Shown here piece after piece: positions 45,739-54,801 of a stretch of 64,000 bases of DNA; position 1 is the first letter of the stretch; the number at the start of each line of letters is the position of its first letter. Below the pieces are notes generated by a model. The model was not told the DNA's origin, ran no database searches, and was given only the letters and a program-made list of their open reading frames with translations. Origin of the DNA: JANMZO01 sp963763135 (lineage in GTDB: Bacteria > Actinomycetota > Acidimicrobiia > Acidimicrobiales > JANYDT01); NCBI GenBank assembly GCA_963763135.1, contig CAVXNJ010000012.1, positions 930,001-994,000 on the forward strand, read 5' to 3'. A program made the translations under genes and the position numbers.

Positions 45739-46935
45739 ATGTCGTCGAACCGCCGCCTGTTTCTCATTCTGGCGTTGCTTCCAGGGCTCGGTTCGGCCAG
45801 CTACGGCGTGATGTTCACCGTACTGTCGGATTTTCGTGACAAATACGCGATCTCGGAGCGACTGCTCGGGCTCGTTGTATCGGTCGGCTTCTTCACGTCG
45901 TTCTTCTCGATGCTTGTGCTCTCGCGCTACGCCGACCGGGGACACGCCAAGAAACTGGTGGTGACCGGTGGTGTGCTCACAGCTCTCGGCTCGATCGGGA
46001 TGGCGTACGGACGCACCACGATCGCTCTCATAGTGGCGCGGGCGTGTCTCGGAATTGGTGCGGGAATGCTGGTGCCCGCCGTCCGCCGCCTCGTGATCGT
46101 CGCCGACCCCGACAACATGGGGAGCAACCTCGGCATGCTGCTGTCCATCGACGTTGGTGGGTTTGCGCTCGGCCCAGTAATAAGTGCACTTACCGTTGAT
46201 CGATTCGGTTTGAAGGCGCCGTTCCTTCTGATTGCGGGGGCGGTCACACTCGCCCTGCCGTTCGTCATCCGCTTCAACGTCGCAGACGTCCCCGATCCGG
46301 AATCCAATGTGAGTCGCCTCGGCCTGGACCTGCTCAGGATCCGCCCGCTGGCCGGCGCGATCCTCATCGGCTCCGCCCTCTATCTGATGATCGGCACCTT
46401 CGACGCCCTGTGGTCGTTCGTGATGGACGACCTCGACGCACCGAAATGGATGGCCCGCGCGGGCATCACCGTCTTCGTGGTTCCACTCATCGTTCTGGGA
46501 CCGTTCGGCGGACGATTCGTTCAGCGGGTCGGAGCGTTTCGTCTTGGCACCCTGGGGCTCTCCATCGGAGCACTTTGTATGTTCACGTATGGTCGACTGC
46601 CCATCCCCTGGATGTTGCTCTGCGTCGGTTTGGTTCATGCGATAAACGACGGCCTCACGGCAACCGGCACCTCGGTGGCGGTAGGACAGGTCGCTCCGAT
46701 GGAACGCGCCGCTTCCGCTCAGGGCCTCCTCGGCGCATGCGGAACGCTCATGGGCGGGCTATCTGCGGTGACCGCCGGATGGTCCTATGACCGGTTCGGA
46801 CGAACCACCACTTATACGGCTGCGACACTGTGCATGTTCGCGCTGATCGCCGGCGGCGCGTACCTCGCCGGGCCGGCACACTACCGCCGAGAGACAGCCT
46901 TGGCCGATACTCTCGAACTCGAGCTGACCAGGTAA
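45739..46935 (+). CDS. MFS transporter
   Basis: 398 residues with 12 predicted membrane helices. The MFS A-like loop SRYADRGHAKKLVVTGGVL lies between helices 2 and 3, and a related segment follows helix 8. The proline/glycine-rich helix 5 region (LGIGAGMLVPAVRRLVIVA) suggests a drug-efflux-like exporter. No neighbours indicate a substrate. Followed after 88 bp by the ribonuclease gene. Confidence 0.9.
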   Translation: MSSNRRLFLILALLPGLGSASYGVMFTVLSDFRDKYAISERLLGLVVSVGFFTSFFSMLVLSRYADRGHAKKLVVTGGVLTALGSIGMAYGRTTIALIVARACLGIGAGMLVPAVRRLVIVADPDNMGSNLGMLLSIDVGGFALGPVISALTVDRFGLKAPFLLIAGAVTLALPFVIRFNVADVPDPESNVSRLGLDLLRIRPLAGAILIGSALYLMIGTFDALWSFVMDDLDAPKWMARAGITVFVVPLIVLGPFGGRFVQRVGAFRLGTLGLSIGALCMFTYGRLPIPWMLLCVGLVHAINDGLTATGTSVAVGQVAPMERAASAQGLLGACGTLMGGLSAVTAGWSYDRFGRTTTYTAATLCMFALIAGGAYLAGPAHYRRETALADTLELELTR

Positions 46936-47023
46936 CCGGTTCGATGATTCGCCGGAACCCGCCTGCAGCAACAAGCGCCACGGCCACAACTAAGGTCGAC
47001 GCCATGTCGAAGGGCAGCGAGCC

Positions 47024-48433
47024 ATGAAGGTTGATGAAGAAGCACAACGGGCGCTGTCGGCAGGCTTCGCAGCGATCGCCGAACAGTACAAACTTCCCGC
47101 CGACTTTCCGCCTGAAGTCAATGCGGAAGCGGACGCTGAGGTAGCCGCATCGGGGCCCGACGGACAGCCCCGTTGGCTGGCGAATCGCCACGACCTGACG
47201 GCCGTCAACTTCGTTACCCTCGACCCCGCGTCGTCGACGGATCTCGACCAGGCATTTGCCCTCGATGTCGACGGCGACCAGATCGTGTTGTCCTACGCAC
47301 TTGCCGACGTCGGGGCATTCGTTCGCGAAGGCGGCGCGATCGAGGCCGAAGCCTGGCAGCGGGGTGTCACCATCTACGGCCTCGCAGAAAAGACACCGCT
47401 GTATCCAAAGGTCATATCGCAGGGCGCAGCGAGCCTTCTACCGGATGGCCCGCGTCCGGCGATTGTCGTGACCGTGGCGATCTCCCCGAAGGGCTCGGTC
47501 GTGCTTCGTTCCATCGAGCGGGCCACCGTAGCCAGTCGCGCCAAGCTGGCCTACGAGACGGTCGATATCTCGACGATTCCAAATCTCGAGGAATTCGCGA
47601 AACGTATGTGGACTGATGAAATTGCGCGCGGAGCGGTTCGCATCGACTTTCCGCAGCAGGAGGTCGTCGTCGACGCGTCAGCTCCAGGTGGGGTCCGTCT
47701 AGATTTCCGGGCCAGAGTCGAATCCGAAGTTGTGAATTCGGCGCTGTCGCTGGCCGTGAACCTTGCGGTGGCCGATCTGATGAGCAAGGCCAAAACCGGC
47801 GTTTTCCGGGTTATGGACGATCCGGAGCCGAGGGCCCTCGCGATGCTGCGCCGAGTGGCACACGCGTTGGGCATTCAGTGGTCGGCCTCGGAAAGTCTCC
47901 GCGATCTCCAAAAGCGGATGGACCCGAACAATTCGATCCACCAGAAATTTCTTCTTGATGCGCAACGCGCCGGTGGGCGGGCGAGCTACTCGATCTACAG
48001 CGATGAGAAGCGTCCGTGGCATTCCGCTGTTGCGGCTACCTATGCGCACGCCACGGCGCCGATGCGACGCCTGGCCGACCGGTACGTACTCGACCTTTCG
48101 TTCCATCTGGTCAACCACGAAACCGTGCCACCGTCGTTGCTTAGCAAGCTCGACGAACTGCCCGAAGTGATGGAGCGCGGCGAGGGTCGCGCCGCCAGCG
48201 TCGAACGCGCGGTAATCGACCTCCTCGAGGCCGTGTCTCTACAGAACCGGATCGGCGACATTCTGGAGGCCGAAGTCGTTGATGCGAAGGGCGACGTCGT
48301 ACAGGTTTCTGATCCGGCCATCCGAGCCAGGGCCGCTGGAGTCTCGACGGTCGAGGAAGGTCAGTTAGTACGCGTGCGTATTGATTCGGCTGATCCGATA
48401 ACCCGCAAGGTTCATCTCACGATCGTGCCGTAG
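47024..48433 (+). CDS. RNB-domain ribonuclease (RNase II/R family)
   Basis: 469 residues. The RNB catalytic core has FVTLDPASSTDLDQAFALDV (Asp cluster for Mg), ALADVGAFV, YATAPMRR-like YAHATAPMRRLADRYVLDL and a short C-terminal S1-like end. It degrades single-stranded RNA 3' to 5'. The N-terminal cold-shock domains of RNase R are missing, as in the short actinobacterial relatives. Confidence 0.9.
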   Translation: MKVDEEAQRALSAGFAAIAEQYKLPADFPPEVNAEADAEVAASGPDGQPRWLANRHDLTAVNFVTLDPASSTDLDQAFALDVDGDQIVLSYALADVGAFVREGGAIEAEAWQRGVTIYGLAEKTPLYPKVISQGAASLLPDGPRPAIVVTVAISPKGSVVLRSIERATVASRAKLAYETVDISTIPNLEEFAKRMWTDEIARGAVRIDFPQQEVVVDASAPGGVRLDFRARVESEVVNSALSLAVNLAVADLMSKAKTGVFRVMDDPEPRALAMLRRVAHALGIQWSASESLRDLQKRMDPNNSIHQKFLLDAQRAGGRASYSIYSDEKRPWHSAVAATYAHATAPMRRLADRYVLDLSFHLVNHETVPPSLLSKLDELPEVMERGEGRAASVERAVIDLLEAVSLQNRIGDILEAEVVDAKGDVVQVSDPAIRARAAGVSTVEEGQLVRVRIDSADPITRKVHLTIVP

Positions 48434-48475
48434 ATGACACGCTCGCCAACGGCATCGGTGCAAGCAGAGAACCGG

Positions 48476-49090
48476 CTACTTCTTGTTGACCTGGTCGATG
48501 GCCGAGTCGATTACACCGCGACTGTGAGTGGCCGTCATTCCCAGCCCACTTCCGATGTCAACCAACAGCGCGCGTTCGGCATCGGTCACTGAACCCTTGT
48601 CGGCCAAGCCGACGAGAGCGAAACGGGTGAGCAATCCTTCCTTGCCGTGCTCGTCAAGGAAGGCGCTTGCGCTTTGCAGGCCGCTGTGAAAACCGGTGAT
48701 GTCGAGTCCTTGGAGATCGGTCGCCAACTGGGCGTCGGTATACGTCGGGACGTACCCGGACACGAAACGGGTCGCCTGTTCGCGGCCCACCGTCGAGGCC
48801 ACCCCGGCGCGAAGCATGGCCACCGCTCCGCTGCGCACGGTCGCCGCCAGACTGTCGCCTCGTTGTGAAGTTGTTGGAATGGCCAGGACGCTTTCGTCGA
48901 ACTGCGACTTGCACCCGTCGCACTGCACCACGTTGCCGAGCTTCTTGAGCGGAATGATTGGGATGAAGAAGAGCGTAAAGAAGCGCTGGGCCACCCGAAG
49001 TTTGTAGCTGCGATCGGCTTCTTCTTTCGGACAGAAGAATGAACCGGATGAAAGCGTTCGGTAGATAACGCGAAATCCCCAGATGATCAT
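48476..49090 (-). CDS. Zinc-ribbon plus TerB-like domain protein
   Basis: 204 residues. N-terminal zinc ribbon split by a hydrophobic stretch: FFCPKEEADRSYKLRVAQRF, then FFTLFFIPIIPLKKLG and QCDGCKSQF. The single first Cys plus CxxC leaves the ribbon incomplete (three cysteines). The C-terminal half is helical and TerB-like (DAERALLVDIGSGLGMT). This architecture is common in actinobacteria without known function. Divergent from the glutathione peroxidase gene. Confidence 0.75.
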   Translation of the reverse strand: MIIWGFRVIYRTLSSGSFFCPKEEADRSYKLRVAQRFFTLFFIPIIPLKKLGNVVQCDGCKSQFDESVLAIPTTSQRGDSLAATVRSGAVAMLRAGVASTVGREQATRFVSGYVPTYTDAQLATDLQGLDITGFHSGLQSASAFLDEHGKEGLLTRFALVGLADKGSVTDAERALLVDIGSGLGMTATHSRGVIDSAIDQVNKK

Positions 49091-49225
49091 GATCTGTCCC
49101 CTTGCCTGGTGCGGCGGCCGCTATGGTCCGCCCACGAGAGGCAACAATAGAACAGCCGCTATGGCGCTCGGTTGCCTGGCAATCGACATCCGCGAGAAAA
49201 TGTAGGTTGCTGGTACCGTACCGGG

Positions 49226-49705
49226 ATGCCATCCATGTACGACTTCACCATGACGTCGATCACGGGCGAATCCACCGACCTCGGAACCTTCCGGGATCAG
49301 GTTTGCCTGATCGTTAACGTTGCCACTCTTTGAGGCCTCACGCCTCAGTACGCAGGTCTGCGTGCGCTTCATGACGACAACCACGGCCGGGGCTTCAACG
49401 TTCTAGCGTTTCCCTGCAACCAGTTCGGGGCCCAGGAGCCCGGCACCGACGCCGAGATTCTTGCCTTCGCGACATCCACCTACAACGTGAGTTTCCCGAT
49501 GTTCTCCAAAGTGAAGGTGAACGGCGACGGAGCCTGCGAACTGTACGAGTGGCTCAAGTCGCAGCAGCCCGGTGAAGGGGCCACCAGTGACATCACCTGG
49601 AATTTCGAGAAGTTCCTCGTTGACCGATCGGGCACTGTGGTGGCCCGATTCTCACCGATGGCCACGCCCGAGGAAATTGCGCCTCACGTGGCAGCCCTTC
49701 TTTAA
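49226..49705 (+). CDS. Selenocysteine-containing glutathione peroxidase
   Basis: 159 residues if TGA 49331-49333 is read as selenocysteine. The frame reads NVATL-U-GLTPQY, the exact place of the catalytic Cys/Sec in glutathione peroxidases, and continues as a perfect family member: LAFPCNQFGAQEPG (Q66) and ITWNFEKFLVD (W125, N126) complete the Sec36-Gln-Trp-Asn site. A stop there would leave a useless 35-residue peptide while all downstream sequence stays conserved. A hairpin with a GGTC loop starts 15 nt after the TGA. The enzyme reduces peroxides with thioredoxin-like or thiol donors. ATG 49235 (MYDF) is an alternative start. Confidence 0.9.
49348..49365 (+). promoter_or_regulatory. SECIS-like hairpin downstream of the Sec TGA
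   Basis: GTACGCA (49348-49354) pairs with TGCGTGC (49359-49365), 7 bp with one G-T pair, around loop GGTC. The loop begins 22 nt after the TGA and has guanines at its 5' side. Bacterial SECIS elements need a stem-loop with a loop G at about this distance. This supports UGA recoding at 49331. Confidence 0.8.
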
Positions 49706-49739
49706 ACAAGCACCGCGGTTGAATCGCTGTGGCGTCGTG

Positions 49740-51044
49740 TCACAGCGATTCATCGGGGAACACGATCCGCACCGGTGATGCCGATTCCGCCGTAGCGAGG
49801 TGCACGAGGAAGCTGGCAATCCCTGCGGCACCTTGCATGTATCCGGTCTGGGACTGTACAAACTTCGGACGCGCCCGGTGTTCCGCCTGGGGCCACCACG
49901 CGGCGCCATCTTCTTCGACGACGTTGTCGGCAATCACCGCGGCACAGTCGTGGGCCAACTCGAGGTACGCCGAGTCGCCAGTGGCCTTCCACATCGCCAA
50001 CGCGTAATCGCCGAGCCCGGCGTCGCCGCAGCACTGGCCGTAGTTGTTCCACCAGCCCCACGAGCGACCGGCGGGAGCGCCAAGCCCGCGAAGGCCGTCG
50101 AGCAATTGCCGGGCCTGCGCGTTCCAGATCGAGTCGCCGGTGAGGCGACTCAGTATCGCCAACAGACGGCCCGTTCCCGCCGGGCCATGGCACGCTCCCA
50201 GATAGAACGCTGGCGGCTGTTGCTCTTCGGTATGACACACCAGACATCCGTCGCCAACGGCCGAGGCTCGCGACATCGTGTAACGCGCCGCGGACTGGGC
50301 GGCCTCGAGATACTTGGCATCGTGGGTTCGTTCGAACACCCGAGCCATGAAGTAGCCCACGCCCGCACCACCGTGGGCGAAGTTGGGCGCCGTAAACGGA
50401 AACGGCATGTCGGCCATCAGCCGCCAACGCAGCCCGTCGGGGGTCGGCTCGGCAACATCGAGAAGTCGATCCGCCACCAACACGGCCTGATCCAACATAC
50501 CTGTTTCCAACTCATGGTCGTGGGCGTCGAGCAGGGCAAGCGCGGCTCCGGCCGAACCGACCGACAGGTCGTAGATCTCGCGCTCGCCGGTGTGCCCGGT
50601 GATGTCGGAAAAGGGCATCGGTTCGATCCACCCCAGCCCGCTGTCGAAGTGGGTCGCCTGGGCGAGCAATTGATTCGTGGCGTAGCGGGCGGTGTCGCGG
50701 AACATCATGCGGTCGCCGTCGGATATCGCGTAATCGCTAAGTACACGTAGGGAAAATGCGTAACCCGGCCATCCCGTTGCCAACGCCACAGAGGACCGTT
50801 GTTTTTGGGTGACCCGGTCCGCAAGCACCCGCCCGGCGGCAAGAGCCCGATCAGTGAACGCAGCGTCGTTCGTCGCTTGACCGAGTTCGAGCATGAACAG
50901 CGCGATTCCGGCAGCACCGTGGTAAAGCGTGAGATCGGCCGGACTATCGGCCTCATCGGTTCGCCGCCACAGCGCACCGTCGGTCTGCGCATTGATGAAC
51001 GCGGCAGCGGAAGAGGCAAGGCGGAGAGCTTCGGTGTCAACCAT
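49740..51044 (-). CDS. LanC-like protein with Cys-Cys-Gly zinc motif
   Basis: 434 residues. An alpha/alpha barrel with six GxxG repeats (HGAAGIALFML, VGSAGAALALL, HGGAGVGYFMA, CHGPAGTGRLL, CCGDAGLGDYA, QGAAGIASFLV). H224 aligns in order with the catalytic His of NisC. The zinc ligands C, C, H of NisC would here be C285 (CHG) and C338-C339 (CCG), that is three cysteines as in ProcM-type cyclases. No LanB/LanM dehydratase or precursor is nearby, so it is probably a stand-alone LanC-like protein. Convergent with the glutathione peroxidase. Confidence 0.85.
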   Translation of the reverse strand: MVDTEALRLASSAAAFINAQTDGALWRRTDEADSPADLTLYHGAAGIALFMLELGQATNDAAFTDRALAAGRVLADRVTQKQRSSVALATGWPGYAFSLRVLSDYAISDGDRMMFRDTARYATNQLLAQATHFDSGLGWIEPMPFSDITGHTGEREIYDLSVGSAGAALALLDAHDHELETGMLDQAVLVADRLLDVAEPTPDGLRWRLMADMPFPFTAPNFAHGGAGVGYFMARVFERTHDAKYLEAAQSAARYTMSRASAVGDGCLVCHTEEQQPPAFYLGACHGPAGTGRLLAILSRLTGDSIWNAQARQLLDGLRGLGAPAGRSWGWWNNYGQCCGDAGLGDYALAMWKATGDSAYLELAHDCAAVIADNVVEEDGAAWWPQAEHRARPKFVQSQTGYMQGAAGIASFLVHLATAESASPVRIVFPDESL

Positions 51045-51088
51045 GGCGACACCTTAGAGACTCACGTCGTCGGACGGAAATCTCGCGT

Positions 51089-51884
51089 TTACTCCACGCT
51101 GGCATGCGGGTCGCGAGTGAACACCGGACGCGAACCCGTCGACTGCTCGGCATCGAAGCGGTAACCGAGACCTTCAAAGTCGCGAAGGGCCTTCGCCGAT
51201 GTCAATCGTTCCTTGATGATCCACGCGGTCATCGCACCCCGGGCCCTCTTTGCGAAGAAACTCACGATCTTCTGATCGCCTTGCGTGTTCGTGTCGAGAA
51301 ACGCCGGTGTCACGATGGGAACGCCGAGGCGAGCGGGACGGACCGAACCGAAGTACTCGTTGGAAGCCAGGTTGATAAGAACCTTGGCTCCGGGGCTCGC
51401 CTCCAAGTCCTCGAGCAGCACATCGGTGATCGTGTCACCCCAGAACGAGTAGAGATCCCTACCCTTCGGGTTGGCGAGCTTCGTACCCATCTCCAGCCGG
51501 TAGGGCATCATGAGATCGAGTGGTCGCAAGACGCCGTAGAGCCCCGACAGGATCCGGAGCGTCTTCTGCCGCGTGGGTGAAGTCGCGTTCGCTGAAGCTG
51601 TTTCGGGCATTCATGCCGTCGTAAACATCACCGTCGAACGCCAGCAGCGCCGGGCGCGAATTCTTCCGGGTGAACGGGCGCTCCCAGTCGAGGTAGCGCT
51701 CATGATTCAGCGCTGCGAGAGCCGGCGAGATCGACATGAGCCGTTCGATTTCCCCGGGCGTCTTCGTAACCATGATGTCGATCAGCTCACTTGAGCGATC
51801 GAGCATGGTCGGCTCCGTGAACTTCTTCGTCGCGAGCGGCGACGTGTAATCAAGCGACTTGGCGGGAGAGACGACGATCAGCAC
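51089..51884 (-). pseudogene. yaaA: Peroxide stress protein YaaA with a frameshift
   Basis: The N-terminal part (MLIVVSPAKSLDYTSPLATK, LLAFDGDVYDGMNARNSFSE) runs to DFTHA. The rest (QKTLRILSGLYGVLRPLDLM, YSFWGDTITDVLL, INLASNEYFGSV, ISFFAKRARGAMTAWIIKER) lies one base off, to the stop at 51089. Removing one base near 51568-51572 restores a full-length family member of about 264 residues. YaaA lowers intracellular iron and protects DNA in peroxide stress. It may be intact in the organism. Confidence 0.87.
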
Positions 51885-51942
51885 AGTGAATTCATAGCGG
51901 AATTCGAGCAGCTACGGGGAACGGACCACATCGTTGTCGAGC

Positions 51943-51988
51943 TTGTGTCGACACAAACCGCGCGACACAAACCGCGCGACACAAGCGG
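51943..51988. repeat. Palindrome and 14-bp repeats between yaaA and pcs
   Basis: TTGTGTCGACACAA (51943-51956) is a perfect palindrome. CGACACAAACCGCG-type 14-bp units repeat three times from about 51947 to 51988, downstream of the pcs stop. Confidence 0.8.
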
Positions 51989-52013
51989 CCCGCCAGAACC
52001 TCCGCCGGACGGA

Positions 52014-52769
52014 TCAGATAGTTGCGCTTCGCGACTTCTTCGAGGCGTCTTTCAGCGAGCGGGCCCGCCAGACGGAAAGGCCGATGAAGTACGCGACTGC
52101 GGGGATCATCACGATCTTGCCGAACGTGGAAACGTGGGGAAGCTTGAGCGTGGCCCACAGCAGTGCCGCCAACCACGCGGCCGTGATCCCGAGTGACAGC
52201 GGACGCAGAACCTGCACACGAACCGGATGCGGGACCTGGACGTTGCTCATCAGCAGACCGCACAGACCCACCGTGGCCACCGCAGTCGGCCATTTCCCCA
52301 TGTCGATGACGTACATCGTCGGGATCACCAGGTTCCATGTACTCGGGAAGCCCCGAAACCAGTTGTCTTCGGTCATCATGTCTGTTCGGCTGAACCACAT
52401 CGCCGACAGGAACACCACGAGGCAGACCACCGATAGCGAAATCTTTTCGGGCAACATGTGGAACTGGTGCATGAACATCGCCGGTACGACCACACAGGTG
52501 ACAAAGTCGATGACGAGGTCGAGTACGTACCCGTCGATTTTCGGTACCGACTGTTCGATGTTGATCTGACGGGCGATGGGCCCATCAAGCCCATCGATTA
52601 CCTGGGTGAGCAGGAGGTACACGATCGCCGCTTTGGGGCGGTTGTTGATTACGGCCTCGAGCGCCAACATGCCGACAATGACGCCCACCGTCGTGAAAAC
52701 GTGGAGCATCCAGCCTCGCCGAACATCTGACGCAGAGGCAACCAGCAGCGGCGGTTGAACAGCAGTCAT
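52014..52769 (-). CDS. pcs: Phosphatidylcholine synthase (CDP-alcohol phosphatidyltransferase)
   Basis: 251 residues with about 7 membrane helices. CDP-alcohol phosphotransferase signature DGLDGPIARQ with later G-x3-D-x3-D in IDGYVLDLVIDFVTC. The Pcs-specific segments TEDNWFRGFPSTWNLV and SDxMxFxRTDMM-like stretches are visible. It condenses choline with CDP-diacylglycerol in the membrane to make phosphatidylcholine, a lipid rare in actinobacteria and usual in alphaproteobacteria. Confidence 0.88.
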   Translation of the reverse strand: MTAVQPPLLVASASDVRRGWMLHVFTTVGVIVGMLALEAVINNRPKAAIVYLLLTQVIDGLDGPIARQINIEQSVPKIDGYVLDLVIDFVTCVVVPAMFMHQFHMLPEKISLSVVCLVVFLSAMWFSRTDMMTEDNWFRGFPSTWNLVIPTMYVIDMGKWPTAVATVGLCGLLMSNVQVPHPVRVQVLRPLSLGITAAWLAALLWATLKLPHVSTFGKIVMIPAVAYFIGLSVWRARSLKDASKKSRSATI

Positions 52770-52881
52770 CTCGTTCAGGATACCCCCTTCGACCAGGTAC
52801 CCCGTGTTTTGCGCTTCAGGATTACTTCAATCGACGTCACCGGTCACACCCCGAGTCCCACCAACCACTCGCAACGAACGA

Positions 52882-53892
52882 TTAGTAAGCGCGTCGACTA
52901 TCGACTTCGCTTTCCAACCATCCGTGAAAACGGTGCTCCAGGACCGACCTGACCTCGGGCGGGAGAAACCACCACACGCCGTTGGCATTGACCTCCAGAA
53001 CGTGGAGCTCATCGCCGGTCGGGATCGCGTCGATAACGGCATAGTCGAGCCCAAGCGAACGGGTCATCGCGACCATCATCGTCACCCATCGTTCGCTCAC
53101 CTCGACGATACGACCCGCGGGTAGACCTTCATTGGTCGAGCGGACGTCCAAAACGTCGGGGTCACGGCGAAGCTCGACCACCGTGGTCCTCCGGCCCATG
53201 ACATAACACCGGAGTTCCACGTCGCTCACGATCGGTCGTTGCCAGATCGTTGGCCACCGATCGGACGGCGAGTCGGGCCGCACCAGACGCGCCGGACTGA
53301 ATTCGTCTGCCGATTTCCAGCCCCCTTCTGAGACGTTCTTCGCGACGAGCTGCGGGTCCCGACCGAGGGCGCTGCGCGTTGGCCAGGTCGCGCCGACCGT
53401 AGCGGCGGGGAGGGTGTATCCGTCGGTCGAGAGATGCTCGTACTGCAGCAGCTTGTTGTTCGTGAACCGGACCCGATCGGGTCGATTGAGACAGTGACCA
53501 CCGGCGCGTTCGTGCAGAGTGGAGAGTCGGTCCTCGAATGCCGCGGAGACCGGACGCCACTGCTCGACTTCGAATCGCGCCCATTCGAGCGCCGGGTCGA
53601 TCGGATGGAGAAGGGTCTCTTCGATCTCCAGACAGATCGGGAGATACAACGCAGTTCGAACTCCCTTCAACGAAATCGGAGGATGTTCCCCATGACTCAC
53701 GACCAGATCGGTACCGTCCCATTCCACGGTCGTCGGACGGCTGTTCAACTCGATGATCGCCGCATTCCAGTCGGGTCGACGGTTAATAAGCGCGCGTAGG
53801 TTGTAGTAGTCGCCGACGTCGCCGGTTCCGGTCGAAAAGGTGGGGCGTGAGACCACCGCCAAAAAGTCCAATGCCGCAGGTTGCTCAGCCAT
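52882..53892 (-). CDS. ATP-grasp protein of the MvdD/graspetide-ligase-like group
   Basis: 336 residues. N-terminal pre-ATP-grasp domain, then LVAKNVSEGGWKSADEF, WQRPIVSDVELRCYVMGRRT and the metal-binding end LDYAVIDAIPTGDELHVLEV with NANGVWWFLPPEV. The layout fits RimK/MvdD-type ATP-grasp enzymes that form amide or ester bonds on peptides. No precursor peptide was found nearby, so it may act on another substrate. It is 112 bp upstream of pcs, separated by no clear terminator. Confidence 0.75.
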   Translation of the reverse strand: MAEQPAALDFLAVVSRPTFSTGTGDVGDYYNLRALINRRPDWNAAIIELNSRPTTVEWDGTDLVVSHGEHPPISLKGVRTALYLPICLEIEETLLHPIDPALEWARFEVEQWRPVSAAFEDRLSTLHERAGGHCLNRPDRVRFTNNKLLQYEHLSTDGYTLPAATVGATWPTRSALGRDPQLVAKNVSEGGWKSADEFSPARLVRPDSPSDRWPTIWQRPIVSDVELRCYVMGRRTTVVELRRDPDVLDVRSTNEGLPAGRIVEVSERWVTMMVAMTRSLGLDYAVIDAIPTGDELHVLEVNANGVWWFLPPEVRSVLEHRFHGWLESEVDSRRAY

Positions 53893-53954
53893 CGGCGTCC
53901 ACTCTGGCAGAAATGCCCGACCCGTCCGCGCGATCGACTCGGTAACGTGCTGCG

Positions 53955-54758
53955 ATGCTCGTACAAGGAATTGTTGACTGCGAAGTCGTGACGGCGCCGA
54001 CCGATCCCTGGTACGGCTGGGAGGGCGGGCGTGGTGTGCGGGCCGACGACTGGAACGCTCACCCGGAGCTGTTGGATGGTGACTGCATCCGGTTCTCCTT
54101 CGGTGGCTACCTCGTCAGGGGAGGACCCCTGGGTGAACGGGTGGCCCTGATCGACTGTGGCAACGGTCCCGATGGCGATGATTTCCTGCCGCCCGGTCAC
54201 CTGCCCGATGCACTCAGGCTGCTCGGTGTCTCATTGAGTGCCATCACCGACATCCTCATCACCCACCTGCACTACGACCACACCGGCTGGCTGGCGACCA
54301 ACGGCCAACCATCATTTCCCAACGCTACGGTTCATGTGGCCGCCGCAGATGTTGCGTGGTTCACCGGCCCCGAAGCGCAGGGTCGTAGCGCAGACCTCAC
54401 CCCGGATCGACTTCGTGGCGTCGAGTCGCAGATCAGCACGTTCGACGGAATCTGCACACCGGTACCGGGCATCACGGCGCTTCCGGCACCCGGGCACACG
54501 CCCGGCAGCACGGTCTACGTCGCGAGCGAAGGCTCCGACCGCTTCGTGTTTCTCGGAGACACCGTCCACTGCCCCATCCAACTCCTCGAGCCCGAGTGGG
54601 CGGCAATAAGCGATGTCGATCCAGTGCTGGCCGCCCTGACACGGCAAAACCTGCAGCGCGAGATCGAGGGTGCGTCGGTGGCGGGGGCGCACTTTCCCGG
54701 CCTTTCCCTCGGCCGGGTGATCGGGTCGACCGTTCCGAAGAAGTGGGTCATCGGCTGA
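53955..54758 (+). CDS. Metallo-beta-lactamase-fold hydrolase
   Basis: 267 residues. HxHxDH motif is ITHLHYDHTGWL, later ligands in PAPGHTPGSTVYVAS and FLGDTVHCPIQLLEP. It is a binuclear zinc (or iron) hydrolase of the lactonase-like subgroup (long linker after the HxHxDH). Substrate unknown. Divergent from the ATP-grasp gene by 62 bp. Confidence 0.9.
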   Translation: MLVQGIVDCEVVTAPTDPWYGWEGGRGVRADDWNAHPELLDGDCIRFSFGGYLVRGGPLGERVALIDCGNGPDGDDFLPPGHLPDALRLLGVSLSAITDILITHLHYDHTGWLATNGQPSFPNATVHVAAADVAWFTGPEAQGRSADLTPDRLRGVESQISTFDGICTPVPGITALPAPGHTPGSTVYVASEGSDRFVFLGDTVHCPIQLLEPEWAAISDVDPVLAALTRQNLQREIEGASVAGAHFPGLSLGRVIGSTVPKKWVIG

Positions 54759-54801
54759 AGCCCGACCGCAATGATGTCGGCTACGGGAACCGGATCACCG
54801 C

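Noticed and set aside
45541..46638. 365-codon minus-strand frame opposite the MFS gene
   Set aside because: No family features, low hydrophobicity and biased His/Gln/Arg content; the plus-strand MFS protein with 12 helices is clearly the real gene.
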